29,490 nucleotides of DNA from an uncultured Christensenella sp. (GTDB lineage Bacteria > Bacillota > Clostridia > Christensenellales > Borkfalkiaceae): positions 1 to 29,490 of the forward strand of contig CAJTNY010000023.1 of NCBI GenBank assembly GCA_910577875.1. Direction: 5' to 3'. The notes under the pieces were generated by a model. The model was not told where the DNA came from. It did not search any database and saw nothing but the letters and a program-made list of their open reading frames with translations. Position 1 is the first letter of the stretch, and each line of letters opens with the position of its first letter. Below, in pieces: positions 15,682 through 23,242 of the stretch. The position numbers were made by a program, and so were the translations under genes.

Positions 15682-16374
15682 ATGGAAGACAACGAACTTA
15701 TAATTTTGCACGAAGACAATCACGTTATAGCGGTTCTGAAACCCCAGAACGTAGCGTGCTGTCCCGACGAAAGCGGCGACGATAATCTCCTCGACTGCGT
15801 AAAACGCTATCTCAAAACCAAATACGACAAGGCGGGCAACGCTTACGCGGGGCTTGTTCACAGGCTCGACAGACCTACGGGCGGAGTAATGGTTTTCGCC
15901 AAAACTTCGAAAGCGGCTTCGCGCCTTTCCGAGCAGATGAGAAACGGCGGTTTTGAAAAACGCTATTTTGCGGTGCTGTGCGGAACGCTTTCCAAAAAGA
16001 AAGCAACGCTCGAAAATTATCTCAGAAAAAATTCGGTAAACAACACCGTTTACGTCTGCACGCAGACGGAAGAGGGGGCGAAATTCGCTTCGCTCGATTA
16101 CGTAATTAAAGATGAGCGCGAAAATCTCTCTCTTGCCGAAATAAATCTCAATACGGGCAGAACGCATCAGATACGCGTTCAGTTTTCGGCTATCAATGCT
16201 CCCGTTTACGGGGATATGCGCTACGGCGGCGAAAAAGCCGTACGCGGCAAACTCGCGCTTTGGGCTTATTCGCTGAGGTTCACTCACCCGACGACCGGCG
16301 AAAAAATGCGGTTTATCGTTCAGCCGCCTCAGGACGCTACGCCCTGGAATAAATTCAGCATAAATTTAGATTAA
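15682..16374 (+). CDS. RluA-family pseudouridine synthase
   Basis: 230 aa. It would convert uridine to pseudouridine in rRNA or tRNA. The catalytic motif HRLDRPTGG (60-68, catalytic Asp63) is present, followed by the family's FAKTSKAASRLSEQMRNG helix and an INLNTGRTHQIRVQ motif near residue 155-168. There is no N-terminal S4 domain, so it is the short form. The start ATG 15682 has only a weak ribosome site (CGGA). A small dyad CGTAAA-AA-TTTACG lies at 15635-15648, just after the preceding gene. It is probably co-expressed with the methyltransferase upstream, since no good promoter is visible between them. Confidence 0.9.
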   Translation: MEDNELIILHEDNHVIAVLKPQNVACCPDESGDDNLLDCVKRYLKTKYDKAGNAYAGLVHRLDRPTGGVMVFAKTSKAASRLSEQMRNGGFEKRYFAVLCGTLSKKKATLENYLRKNSVNNTVYVCTQTEEGAKFASLDYVIKDERENLSLAEINLNTGRTHQIRVQFSAINAPVYGDMRYGGEKAVRGKLALWAYSLRFTHPTTGEKMRFIVQPPQDATPWNKFSINLD

Positions 16375-16410
16375 AAATTATAACTTTTGCCGTGCGTAAA
16401 ACAAAAGCGT

Positions 16411-16439
16411 TTGACAACGGCTTTTTATTATAGTAAAAT
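16411..16439 (+). promoter_or_regulatory. Promoter of the large surface protein
   Basis: TTGACA (16411-16416), 17 bases, TAAAAT (16434-16439). A 38-base leader carries GGAG about 12 bases before ATG 16478, so this gene uses an ordinary leader, unlike 14718. Confidence 0.75.
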
Positions 16440-16477
16440 AAGTTAGACTTTGGGTTACTATTTCGGAGTAAATTAAT

Positions 16478-18841
16478 ATGAAACTTACTAAACGTAGATT
16501 ATCAATAATAACACTTGCGGCGGTTTGTCTGCTGTCGCTTGCGGTATTTTTCGGACTTTTCTCTTACAAAACGGCGGAAGCGTCCGGAACGGTTACTGTC
16601 AGCGGAACCAACGTGTTCAACGCTTCCGACGATGCGAAAGTCGCGGGAGCCGCGGTCGGCGAAGGCGACGACGCGAAATACTATTCGACTTTTACGCTTT
16701 CTTCCGACGAAGCCGTGATTTCTTACAGAAGAAACGTTGCTTATAACTGGTTTGAACAGATTACGACGGGCGAAGGCGACGATGCGGTGACGGAAGTCGT
16801 CAACGGTCAGTTCAGCCTTGAAATCGGTTTCAAGAACACCGCTTTCGAAAAATTCGTGATAACTTTCGAGTCCCAGCAGTACAATAAGACCAAAGACGGC
16901 AAGACGAAAAACTACGTTATGTTTTTCCCTGCTTCCGCGGGCAAAGTTTATGTAGTAATAACTAACGACGAAGATGCGGAGCTTACGGAAGAAGATAAAA
17001 AATCCGAGCTTGACGCGGGTAATATTTATTTGGAATTCAAAGGCAAATATACCGAAGATTTTACGGGCGGATATAACTTAACTGTCCGCAATCAGAACGG
17101 CACGGAAGTAAACGGCAAACTCGAAAACGTCGGCGGAAACTTCGCTAGATACTCGGGTTCTTCGACGAGCCCCGTATATCCTCTTATATTCACCGCTGAA
17201 TTTGCGGAAGATGCGGAAACGAAGAATGCGGAAATGGTTCTTTACTCGTTCAACGGACAGAGCTTCGAAACCACGAGTTCGACAGCGAACACCGTCAAAG
17301 ACGACAGGGCTCCCGTACTGTGCCTCGGCGAAGATTTCAGCTTTCTCAATCTCAACGGCGAACTCGATTTGGAATATACGGTAATCGACGTACTGCGCAA
17401 TTCGCCGCCCACGCCCACTTTGTATTATTATCTTCTTTCTTACGACCAGTACAAAGACGATAAAATAACCGACTACAACGATAAAGATTTATTTATCGAA
17501 ACCAAATCGATGGACGATATCCTGCTCGAAGCAGACAAGGGAAAATATATGCCCTCGGAAGCCGATTTGGAAGGAACCGTATTCGGCGCGTCCTATGTGA
17601 ACAAAGACGGAAGTATGATTCCCAACCCCGACAAAGATAAGCCGGTTGCGGATATGCTCGCGAGAATTTATTTGAAACTTACGGACTCTTCTTCCAACGG
17701 AGAAACTTCGGAAGTTTATCTCGACTGGTATATGAACGAGGCGAATCTCATAACGTTGGATAAGGACGAAAAATCGCCTTTCCTCGCAGTCGCGAAAGAT
17801 TTGCGCGGAGTGACCTATAACTACGGTGCGGACTGGGAGAATATCAAAGAAGCGTATCAGGCGAAAGTAACGGAAGTTACCAAGAACCTGTCCGCAGGTT
17901 CTTCGAGCTATATGTATCTGCCTTCGCCCGAAAGTCTTTTCTCGGATAATGCTACGGCTTATACCGATATGAAGTTCAGCATTTATTATTACCACGATTC
18001 CAAACAGTCCAATACGAATTTATCTTCGTCAAACCTTTCAGTCAATATTACTAAGCAGGGCAAGTACACGTTCACGATATTCGCAACAGACGCTGCCGGC
18101 AACGATATGTACTATGTGGATGACAACGGTGAGGTGAAGGAATTCAAAGCCGCGGACATTTGGACGATGTTCGACGATAAGAACAAAGAAGGTCTTTACG
18201 ATAAACTCCCTTGGTTCACGTTCGATGTTGGATATAAGGGCGTTGAATTCGAAGAAGTTCCCGGTATGCAGAGCACCGCTTACGTCGGCACTTTATACAA
18301 CTCGGCTTCGTTCAAAATCAACGGCATTTCGGGAAGCTATACGACCAGATACAGACTGTTCGTATTTGACAGCGCTAAATATTACAGAGAAAACAACAAC
18401 GCGACATTCACTTATCAGGAATTTATAGATAAGATGGACAAACTTTTCGAAAATCCTGTAACACGCGTATATTTCGAAGAAATTCTTCAAGTTTCCGAAG
18501 GTGACGCGGATTATGAAAAGTATAAGGACTACGGCTGGAACAATTCTTCAACGTCGTTTACCCCGCAGGACGAAGATTCGTATTACTATATGAGAGCGGA
18601 AGTAAAGGATAAACAGTATCTTACCGACCCCGTAACGTGCAGCCTTGCGATTGCCGCAACGGAGAATGCAAAGACCTTAAAGGGGCAGAGCGACTGGCTT
18701 AAAAACAACGTAGCTTCCGTGGTCCTGCTCGTTATCGCGGGTGTTGCGGCTATCGGCGTAGTGGTTCTGTTCTTTGTAAAACCCAAGGACAAAGGCGATA
18801 TAGACCTTCAACTCGAAAAAACGAACAATAAGAAAAAATAA
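16478..18841 (+). CDS. Large membrane-anchored surface protein with Ig-like segment
   Basis: 787 aa. N-terminal signal peptide (LSIITLAAVCLLSLAVFFGLF, cleavage probably near AEA-SG). A long, beta-rich, acidic extracellular region follows, with many Asp/Gly/Tyr residues. One segment (NLSVNITKQGKYTFTIFATDAAGND, about 510-535) reads like an Ig-like or cadherin-like strand set. A transmembrane helix (VASVVLLVIAGVAAIGVVVLFFV, about 747-769) and a Lys-rich cytoplasmic tail close the protein. There are no LPXTG sorting signals and no enzymatic motif I can see. Same topology as the proteins at 4653 and 6485. Adhesion or cell-envelope scaffolding is a fair guess from architecture alone. The gene stands alone between its own promoter and a strong terminator. 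Confidence 0.75.
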   Translation: MKLTKRRLSIITLAAVCLLSLAVFFGLFSYKTAEASGTVTVSGTNVFNASDDAKVAGAAVGEGDDAKYYSTFTLSSDEAVISYRRNVAYNWFEQITTGEGDDAVTEVVNGQFSLEIGFKNTAFEKFVITFESQQYNKTKDGKTKNYVMFFPASAGKVYVVITNDEDAELTEEDKKSELDAGNIYLEFKGKYTEDFTGGYNLTVRNQNGTEVNGKLENVGGNFARYSGSSTSPVYPLIFTAEFAEDAETKNAEMVLYSFNGQSFETTSSTANTVKDDRAPVLCLGEDFSFLNLNGELDLEYTVIDVLRNSPPTPTLYYYLLSYDQYKDDKITDYNDKDLFIETKSMDDILLEADKGKYMPSEADLEGTVFGASYVNKDGSMIPNPDKDKPVADMLARIYLKLTDSSSNGETSEVYLDWYMNEANLITLDKDEKSPFLAVAKDLRGVTYNYGADWENIKEAYQAKVTEVTKNLSAGSSSYMYLPSPESLFSDNATAYTDMKFSIYYYHDSKQSNTNLSSSNLSVNITKQGKYTFTIFATDAAGNDMYYVDDNGEVKEFKAADIWTMFDDKNKEGLYDKLPWFTFDVGYKGVEFEEVPGMQSTAYVGTLYNSASFKINGISGSYTTRYRLFVFDSAKYYRENNNATFTYQEFIDKMDKLFENPVTRVYFEEILQVSEGDADYEKYKDYGWNNSSTSFTPQDEDSYYYMRAEVKDKQYLTDPVTCSLAIAATENAKTLKGQSDWLKNNVASVVLLVIAGVAAIGVVVLFFVKPKDKGDIDLQLEKTNNKKK

Positions 18842-18854
18842 ACAGTAAATGATA

Positions 18855-18880
18855 ATATCCCCGACGTAGGTCGGGGATAT
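18855..18880. terminator. Bidirectional terminator between convergent genes
   Basis: An 11-bp perfect stem (18855-18865 with 18870-18880, core CCCCGAC/GTCGGGG) and a 4-base loop, then ATTTTATT on the plus strand and A+T-rich sequence on the other. It lies between the surface-protein stop and the stop of the minus-strand gene at 18884. Confidence 0.8.
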
Positions 18881-18883
18881 ATT

Positions 18884-19147
18884 TTATTCTTCTTCCGCTT
18901 TGAGAATTTCCGCTATATCTATAATCCGTTTCGACGCTTGCAGTAGAATGTTTTTAAATCTTTCGTTTCGGTCTTTCCGCTTGTTAAAATCGGGTGCCCA
19001 TCTGTCGCAGGTTTTCTTTTCTGCTACCAAACGTCTTACTCTGTAACCTATGCAGTGTCCGCTGTATGTCTCTTTCAGGTTGCAGCTCTCCCGATAATAG
19101 TGGGGGTTATAGTGTTTACAATTCTTGCATATTTTTAATTCTTCCAT
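18884..19147 (-). CDS. Small Cys-rich protein, possibly metal-binding
   Basis: 87 aa. ATG 19147 is chosen over the in-frame TTG at 19162 because AGAGGTGA ends five bases before it. Cysteines at 7, 10 (CKNC), 22, 32 and 47 plus His12, His16 and His31 suggest a zinc-ribbon-like N-terminal half. The C-terminal half is a charged helix (ERFKNILLQASKRIIDIAEILK). No named family recognised; similar short CxxC proteins occur in phages and mobile elements. It is divergent from an XRE regulator, and its promoter holds a perfect palindrome between -35 and -10, so the regulator very likely represses it. Base composition is more A+T-rich than the neighbours, which hints at transfer. Confidence 0.7.
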   Translation of the reverse strand: MEELKICKNCKHYNPHYYRESCNLKETYSGHCIGYRVRRLVAEKKTCDRWAPDFNKRKDRNERFKNILLQASKRIIDIAEILKAEEE

Positions 19148-19164
19148 AAATTCACCTCTCAAAT

Positions 19165-19194
19165 ATTATAAAAGTCCATTATGGACTTTGTCAA
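19165..19194 (-). promoter_or_regulatory. Promoter of the Cys-rich gene with an operator as its spacer
   Basis: Minus strand TTGACA (19194-19189), an 18-base spacer and TATAAT (19170-19165). The spacer is essentially the whole palindrome of operator O1 (19171-19189). Confidence 0.85.
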
Positions 19195-19221
19195 GTAAAA
19201 TAATCCATTTTGGACTATAAT
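19171..19221. promoter_or_regulatory. Two palindromic operators and the XRE gene promoter
   Basis: O1, AAAGTCCATTATGGACTTT (19171-19189), is a perfect dyad. O2, AATCCATTTTGGACT (19202-19216), matches the inner 15 bases of O1 at 13 positions. The centres are 29 bases apart, close to three helical turns. O2 overlaps the first base of the XRE gene's TATAAT (19216-19221), which has no good -35. The arrangement fits autoregulation plus repression of the divergent gene. Confidence 0.8.
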
Positions 19222-19237
19222 AAGTTTGAGGTTAAAA

Positions 19238-19435
19238 ATGTACGGAATTAGAATAAAATTACTGAGGATTGAAACAGGGTTGACACAATCGCAATTAGCA
19301 GAAAAACTTTCTATTACGGCAAGTACAGTAGGAAAGTACGAACGCGAGGAATTACAGCCGAATATTGATGTGATTATTGAATTGAGTAAAATATTTGAAG
19401 TTTCAACAGATTTTCTGCTCGGGTTAGAAGATTAG
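19238..19435 (+). CDS. XRE-family HTH transcriptional regulator
   Basis: 65 aa, almost only a helix-turn-helix domain of the Cro/CI type. The canonical pattern is visible: LTQSQLAEKLSITASTVGKYERE (about residues 15-37, recognition helix SITASTVGKYE), then IDVIIELSKIFEVSTDFLLG. ATG 19238 has GAGG at 19228-19231. The -10 box ends at 19221, so the leader is only about ten bases, just long enough for the ribosome site. There is no effector or sensor domain. Two palindromes in the shared promoter region are its probable binding sites. It is followed by its own terminator, so the divergent pair forms a self-contained unit. Confidence 0.9.
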   Translation: MYGIRIKLLRIETGLTQSQLAEKLSITASTVGKYEREELQPNIDVIIELSKIFEVSTDFLLGLED

Positions 19436-19437
19436 TG

Positions 19438-19464
19438 AAAGCCGACGGCTATGCCGTCGGCTTT
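19438..19464 (+). terminator. Terminator of the XRE gene
   Basis: AAAGCCGACGGC, loop TAT, GCCGTCGGCTTT: a perfect 12-bp stem whose right arm ends in TTT, starting two bases after the XRE stop codon. Confidence 0.85.
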
Positions 19465-19497
19465 AAGTTTATTATGTAATAGTCTGTATACTGCAAA

Positions 19498-19784
19498 TGC
19501 AATTAAGATACACCGTCAACGTAAGGTTTAAGTTTGATGTGCGGTAAGTTGGTTTTATTGTTATTGCAATTAAGATACACCGTCAACGTAAGGTTTAAGT
19601 TTGATATGCGGTAAGTTGGTTTTATTGTTATTGCAATTAAGATACATCGTCAACGTAAGGTTTAAGTTTGATTTGCTGTAAGTTGGTTTTATTACTATTG
19701 CAATTAAGATACACCGTCAACGTAAGGTTTAAGTTTGATTTGCTGTAAGTTGGTTTTATTACTATTGCAATTAAGATACACCGA
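19498..19784. repeat. 67-bp direct tandem repeat, four copies plus a partial fifth
   Basis: Copies start at 19498, 19565, 19632, 19699 and 19766, an exact 67-bp period. Copies 1 and 2 differ by one base, as do copies 3 and 4. The two pairs differ from each other at a few bases (TGCGG versus TGCTG, TTGTTAT versus TTACTAT). The fifth copy runs into the end of the GNAT gene, and each unit contains that gene's last codons in reverse complement. There are no spacers, so it is not a CRISPR array, and no hairpin of note is seen in the unit. The 33 bases 19465-19497 before it hold nothing evident. Confidence 0.92.
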
Positions 19785-20933
19785 TTAAACGTAAGGTTTA
19801 GGTTTAACTTGTAAACCCCAGCAACGTCTGCGTTTCGACGCGTCGTACTTGAAATTGCTCCAAAGATTCTGAATACGTCTGTTGGTTTCGAGCATAGGTC
19901 CCGTTTCGGTGAATTTAACTCCGTGTTCAATTAGCCCTTTAAGACAGTTGGTTATAATCAGAGCCGCCGCGCCGCGGTTGTTGTGCTCCTTGGTTACGCC
20001 GATGCTCATCAGGTCCGCAACCTCGATATGTTTCATAGCCTTTATATAAGGTATCAATCCGCGAGGAAAAATCGAGCCGCGCGCCTTTCTTAACACATTG
20101 AACATAGACGGCATCATAAACCCGTAAGCGATAACTTTTCCGTCCTTTAAAACAAGCGTGGAAAACTCGGGGATAAGCACCATATATATGGATGCCATTT
20201 CGCGTTTTTTCTGTTTGTCGTTGAGCGGGGTAGTGCCGTAAAGGGGCGCATAAGCCTCGTCGAGAATATCGAGGCACTGCATTATGTACTCGTTTAATTT
20301 CTTTCTGTCGTGTTTGTAAAGATACGCAACGTCGAGCAGGGTATAGCCGTTTCTTTTAGCTATCGCGTCGCTCAGCCTTTGAAGTCTTTCGTCGATTTTA
20401 TTTGGCACGGTTATACGGAAACAGTTCCAGTCCACGACCTTGTAAGCTCCGAGCTTTTCCATATGCTCGACATAATAGGGATGGTTATAAATCTCTATAT
20501 AAGTGCTGGGTTTGTCGAAGCCTGCAATCAGCATGCCTTCTTCGTTCAAATCAGAGAAGCTGATGGGGCCGATAATTTCTGTCATACCGAGCTGTTCCGC
20601 CCATTTGTAGAGTTCAGCGAACAGAGCTTTCGTGACTTCGAAATCGTCTATGACGTCGAAACGTGTAAATCTTAGCTGTTTGAGTCCTGACTTCTCGTTT
20701 GCTCCGCGGTGCCATATGCCCGCGATTCTGCCCGCGATTTTACCGTCTTTATAAGCTAAAAACATTTTGCAGTCCGCAAAGCGGAATGCGTCGTTCACTG
20801 CGGGGTCGAATTCAGCGAATTCGTCCATATACAGGTTCGGGCAGGCGTATTCGTTATCTTTATATAAGTCAATCAGAAATTTAAAAAATTTCTTTTTGTC
20901 GCGTTTTGAAGAAATTTCTTTAACGGTAATCAT
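19785..20933 (-). CDS. GNAT-type N-acetyltransferase
   Basis: 382 aa. The first half has strands and a helix seen in acetyltransferase folds (MFLAYKDGKIAGRIAGIWH, about 57-75). The C-terminal half has a GNAT-like core: STLVLKDGKVIAYGFMMPS, then LMSIGVTKEHNNRGAAALIITNCL (about 313-336), where the RGAAA loop is the likely acetyl-CoA pyrophosphate-binding site, then ETGPMLETNRRIQNLWSNF. The length is about twice a single GNAT domain and agrees with the YghO-like group; substrate unknown. Start ATG with AAAGGCG upstream. The C-terminus (VKPKPYV) is the unit echoed in the tandem repeat that follows. Own promoter at 20979-21007. Confidence 0.8.
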   Translation of the reverse strand: MITVKEISSKRDKKKFFKFLIDLYKDNEYACPNLYMDEFAEFDPAVNDAFRFADCKMFLAYKDGKIAGRIAGIWHRGANEKSGLKQLRFTRFDVIDDFEVTKALFAELYKWAEQLGMTEIIGPISFSDLNEEGMLIAGFDKPSTYIEIYNHPYYVEHMEKLGAYKVVDWNCFRITVPNKIDERLQRLSDAIAKRNGYTLLDVAYLYKHDRKKLNEYIMQCLDILDEAYAPLYGTTPLNDKQKKREMASIYMVLIPEFSTLVLKDGKVIAYGFMMPSMFNVLRKARGSIFPRGLIPYIKAMKHIEVADLMSIGVTKEHNNRGAAALIITNCLKGLIEHGVKFTETGPMLETNRRIQNLWSNFKYDASKRRRCWGLQVKPKPYV

Positions 20934-20978
20934 TTATTGTCGCCTTTGAGGTTTAAAAACTTTGGTTTATGATAATAT

Positions 20979-21007
20979 ATTTTAACACGTATTTATAACT
21001 TTGTCAA
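20979..21007 (-). promoter_or_regulatory. Promoter of the GNAT gene
   Basis: Minus strand TTGACA (21007-21002), 17 bases, TAAAAT (20984-20979). It is divergent from the topoisomerase promoter 65 bases away. Confidence 0.8.
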
Positions 21008-21071
21008 TTATTTATATGACAAATCGCTAAAAGCGTAACAAATGACGCAGGAAAAAAATTCCGGCTTGCGC

Positions 21072-21100
21072 TTTACATTTTTTACAAGAAGTGGTATAAT
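21072..21100 (+). promoter_or_regulatory. Promoter of the topoisomerase operon
   Basis: TTTACA (21072-21077), 17 bases, TATAAT (21095-21100). The leader to ATG 21163 is about 55 bases and holds an AGGGAAA ribosome site; no riboswitch-like fold seen. Confidence 0.8.
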
Positions 21101-21162
21101 TTACATGTGTACATATACAACATATAGATTTTTGGTTGAAACTTTAACTAAGGGAAATAAAG

Positions 21163-23241
21163 ATGTCGGAAAAAAGTTATAATGCAGACGACTTAAAAAT
21201 TCTCGAAGGACTCGAAGCGGTCCGTATGCGCCCCGGTATGTATATCGGTTCGACGGGCGTTAAGGGGCTTCACCACGTTCTTTGGGAAATAGTAGATAAC
21301 GCGGTTGACGAGGCGGCTAACGGTTATGCCGACGAAATCACCGTAAAAATTTGGCGCGACGGTTCGGCTTCGGTAGAGGATAACGGCAGAGGTATGCCGA
21401 CCGACGTGAACACTAAAGCGAAGATGAGCGGGGTAGAGGTGATTTTCACCAAGCTCCACGCGGGCGGAAAGTTCGATACGGAAAACTATGCTTTTTCGGG
21501 CGGACTTCACGGCGTAGGCGCGTCGGTTACGAACGCGCTGTCGAAGTGGCTTAAAGTCGAGGTTTACCGCGGCACGGTCTATAAAATGAGCTTTTCGAGC
21601 CGTTACGACAACGACAGAAAAAAATGGCTGTGCGGTGTTCCGGACGGGCCGATTGAGAATACGGGTGAGAGGGTAAATAAAAAAGGCACGTTCGTACGGT
21701 TTATGCCAGATAATGAAGTGTTCGAAACGGTTGAATGGAACTACGATACCGTGTTTAAACGCCTCAAAGAACTTGCGTTTCTGAATAAAGGACTTAAAAT
21801 AAATTTAATCGACGAGCGCGAATTATACCGTGAAATCGAGGCTGACGACGGTTTCGGGGACGAGCCTAAGAAAATATTACAACCGCTCCCTCCGCGCGAA
21901 AAGGTTGTTTTCAAATACGAAGGCGGACTGATTGATTTCGTCAAATATCTCAACGGCGACCGCGCACCGCTGTATGCGGAGCCATTGTCCTGTTCCGCAG
22001 TGAAGGATATTCAGTTAAAGGGCGCGCCAAAGGGCAAAATCAAAATCGAGTTTGCGCTCTGCCATACGAAGGACGATTCGGAAAGTCTGTTTTCGTTCGT
22101 CAATAATATTTCGACCGTCGAGGGCGGTTATCACGAAACGGGTTTTCATAACGGACTTTTAAAAGTAATCAACGACTATTCCAAAAGCAACGGAATTCTG
22201 AGGGCGAAGGAAGCGCCTTTCATCGCCGACGATATTAAAGAGGGACTGACCGCTGTTCTTACCGTCAAAATGACGGGCGTCGAATTCGAGGGTCAGACAA
22301 AAACAAAACTCGGAAATCCCGAAGTAAAATTGCCTGTGGAGCAGGCTGTTATAGAAGGTCTTTCCCAGTTGATTGCAATCAAGACTAACAAAGCGGTTTT
22401 CGACGAAATGGCGAAAAAAGCGAAGTTCGCGGCCGATGATAGAATAAAGCACCGTGCCGAAAGGGACGTTGCAAAAGCCGCGTCTGACAACGACGGTTTA
22501 AACTTAATAGGAAAGCTTGCGCCGTGCTCCGGCAGAAACCCCGAAATGAACGAGCTGTTCATAGTCGAGGGTGACAGCGCGGGCGGAACGGCGAAACAGG
22601 CGAGGGTAAGGCAGTACCAGTCTATTCTGCCTTTACGCGGAAAGCCTTTGAACGTTCAGAAAAAAACCGCTTTGCAGGCTTTGCAGAACGAGGAAATAAA
22701 GACGCTAGTATCCGCAATCGGCGCAGGGTTTAACCGTTCTTTCGACGTCGAAAAGTCTAAGTATAAAAAAGTAATAATTCTGTCCGATGCCGATCAGGAC
22801 GGTATGCATATCCGTTGTATACTTTTGACGTTCTTCTTTAAATATATGCGCGATTTGGTCAACGCTGGTTGCGTTTATATAGGTATGCCGCCTCTTTATA
22901 AGGTATATAAAAAGGATATAGTCGAATATGCCTACGACGACAAAGAGCTTGACGAAAAAATCAAGAAAGTCGGTAAAGGCTATCAGATACAGCGATATAA
23001 AGGACTCGGCGAAATGTCCGCGGACCAGCTTTGGGATACGACGATGAACCCAGCGACGAGGAATTTGATTCAGGTTACGATCGACGACGTAGCGGAAGCG
23101 GCGAATATGATAGAAATGCTTATGGGCGACAAGGTTGACGGAAGAAAGGAATTTCTTGCGGAGAACGCGAACTTCAATAAGGTTGACGGCTTTATCGATA
23201 AAGTAAATTTCAAGCCCGAAACCGAAGCGGGAGGACGCTGA
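21163..23241 (+). CDS. parE: Type II topoisomerase B subunit (topoisomerase IV ParE or second GyrB)
   Basis: 692 aa. ATP-driven subunit of a type II topoisomerase that unlinks or supercoils DNA. GHKL ATPase: EIVDNAVDEA with Asn46 and Glu50, VEDNGRGMP (71-79), GGLHGVGAS (113-121). Transducer domain in the middle, then TOPRIM: EGDSAGG (about 469-475) and DADQDG (about 542-547), the Mg-binding acids. The C-terminal end has IQRYKGLGEMSADQLWDTTMNP as usual. There is no large insert of the E. coli GyrB type. The A subunit follows after one base. I favour ParE because the partner lacks a recognisable GyrA box and no dnaA or recF is nearby; a GyrB identity cannot be excluded. Confidence 0.9.
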   Translation: MSEKSYNADDLKILEGLEAVRMRPGMYIGSTGVKGLHHVLWEIVDNAVDEAANGYADEITVKIWRDGSASVEDNGRGMPTDVNTKAKMSGVEVIFTKLHAGGKFDTENYAFSGGLHGVGASVTNALSKWLKVEVYRGTVYKMSFSSRYDNDRKKWLCGVPDGPIENTGERVNKKGTFVRFMPDNEVFETVEWNYDTVFKRLKELAFLNKGLKINLIDERELYREIEADDGFGDEPKKILQPLPPREKVVFKYEGGLIDFVKYLNGDRAPLYAEPLSCSAVKDIQLKGAPKGKIKIEFALCHTKDDSESLFSFVNNISTVEGGYHETGFHNGLLKVINDYSKSNGILRAKEAPFIADDIKEGLTAVLTVKMTGVEFEGQTKTKLGNPEVKLPVEQAVIEGLSQLIAIKTNKAVFDEMAKKAKFAADDRIKHRAERDVAKAASDNDGLNLIGKLAPCSGRNPEMNELFIVEGDSAGGTAKQARVRQYQSILPLRGKPLNVQKKTALQALQNEEIKTLVSAIGAGFNRSFDVEKSKYKKVIILSDADQDGMHIRCILLTFFFKYMRDLVNAGCVYIGMPPLYKVYKKDIVEYAYDDKELDEKIKKVGKGYQIQRYKGLGEMSADQLWDTTMNPATRNLIQVTIDDVAEAANMIEMLMGDKVDGRKEFLAENANFNKVDGFIDKVNFKPETEAGGR

Positions 23242-23242
23242 T

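Noticed and set aside
19171..19221. XRE operators as possible control sites of the phage module
   Set aside because: The AGTCCA/TGGACT half-sites were looked for before 7228 and not seen there, so no link between the XRE gene and the module is claimed.
19498..19784. CRISPR-like array of direct repeats
   Set aside because: The 67-bp units are contiguous with no unique spacers and no cas genes nearby, so it is a tandem repeat.
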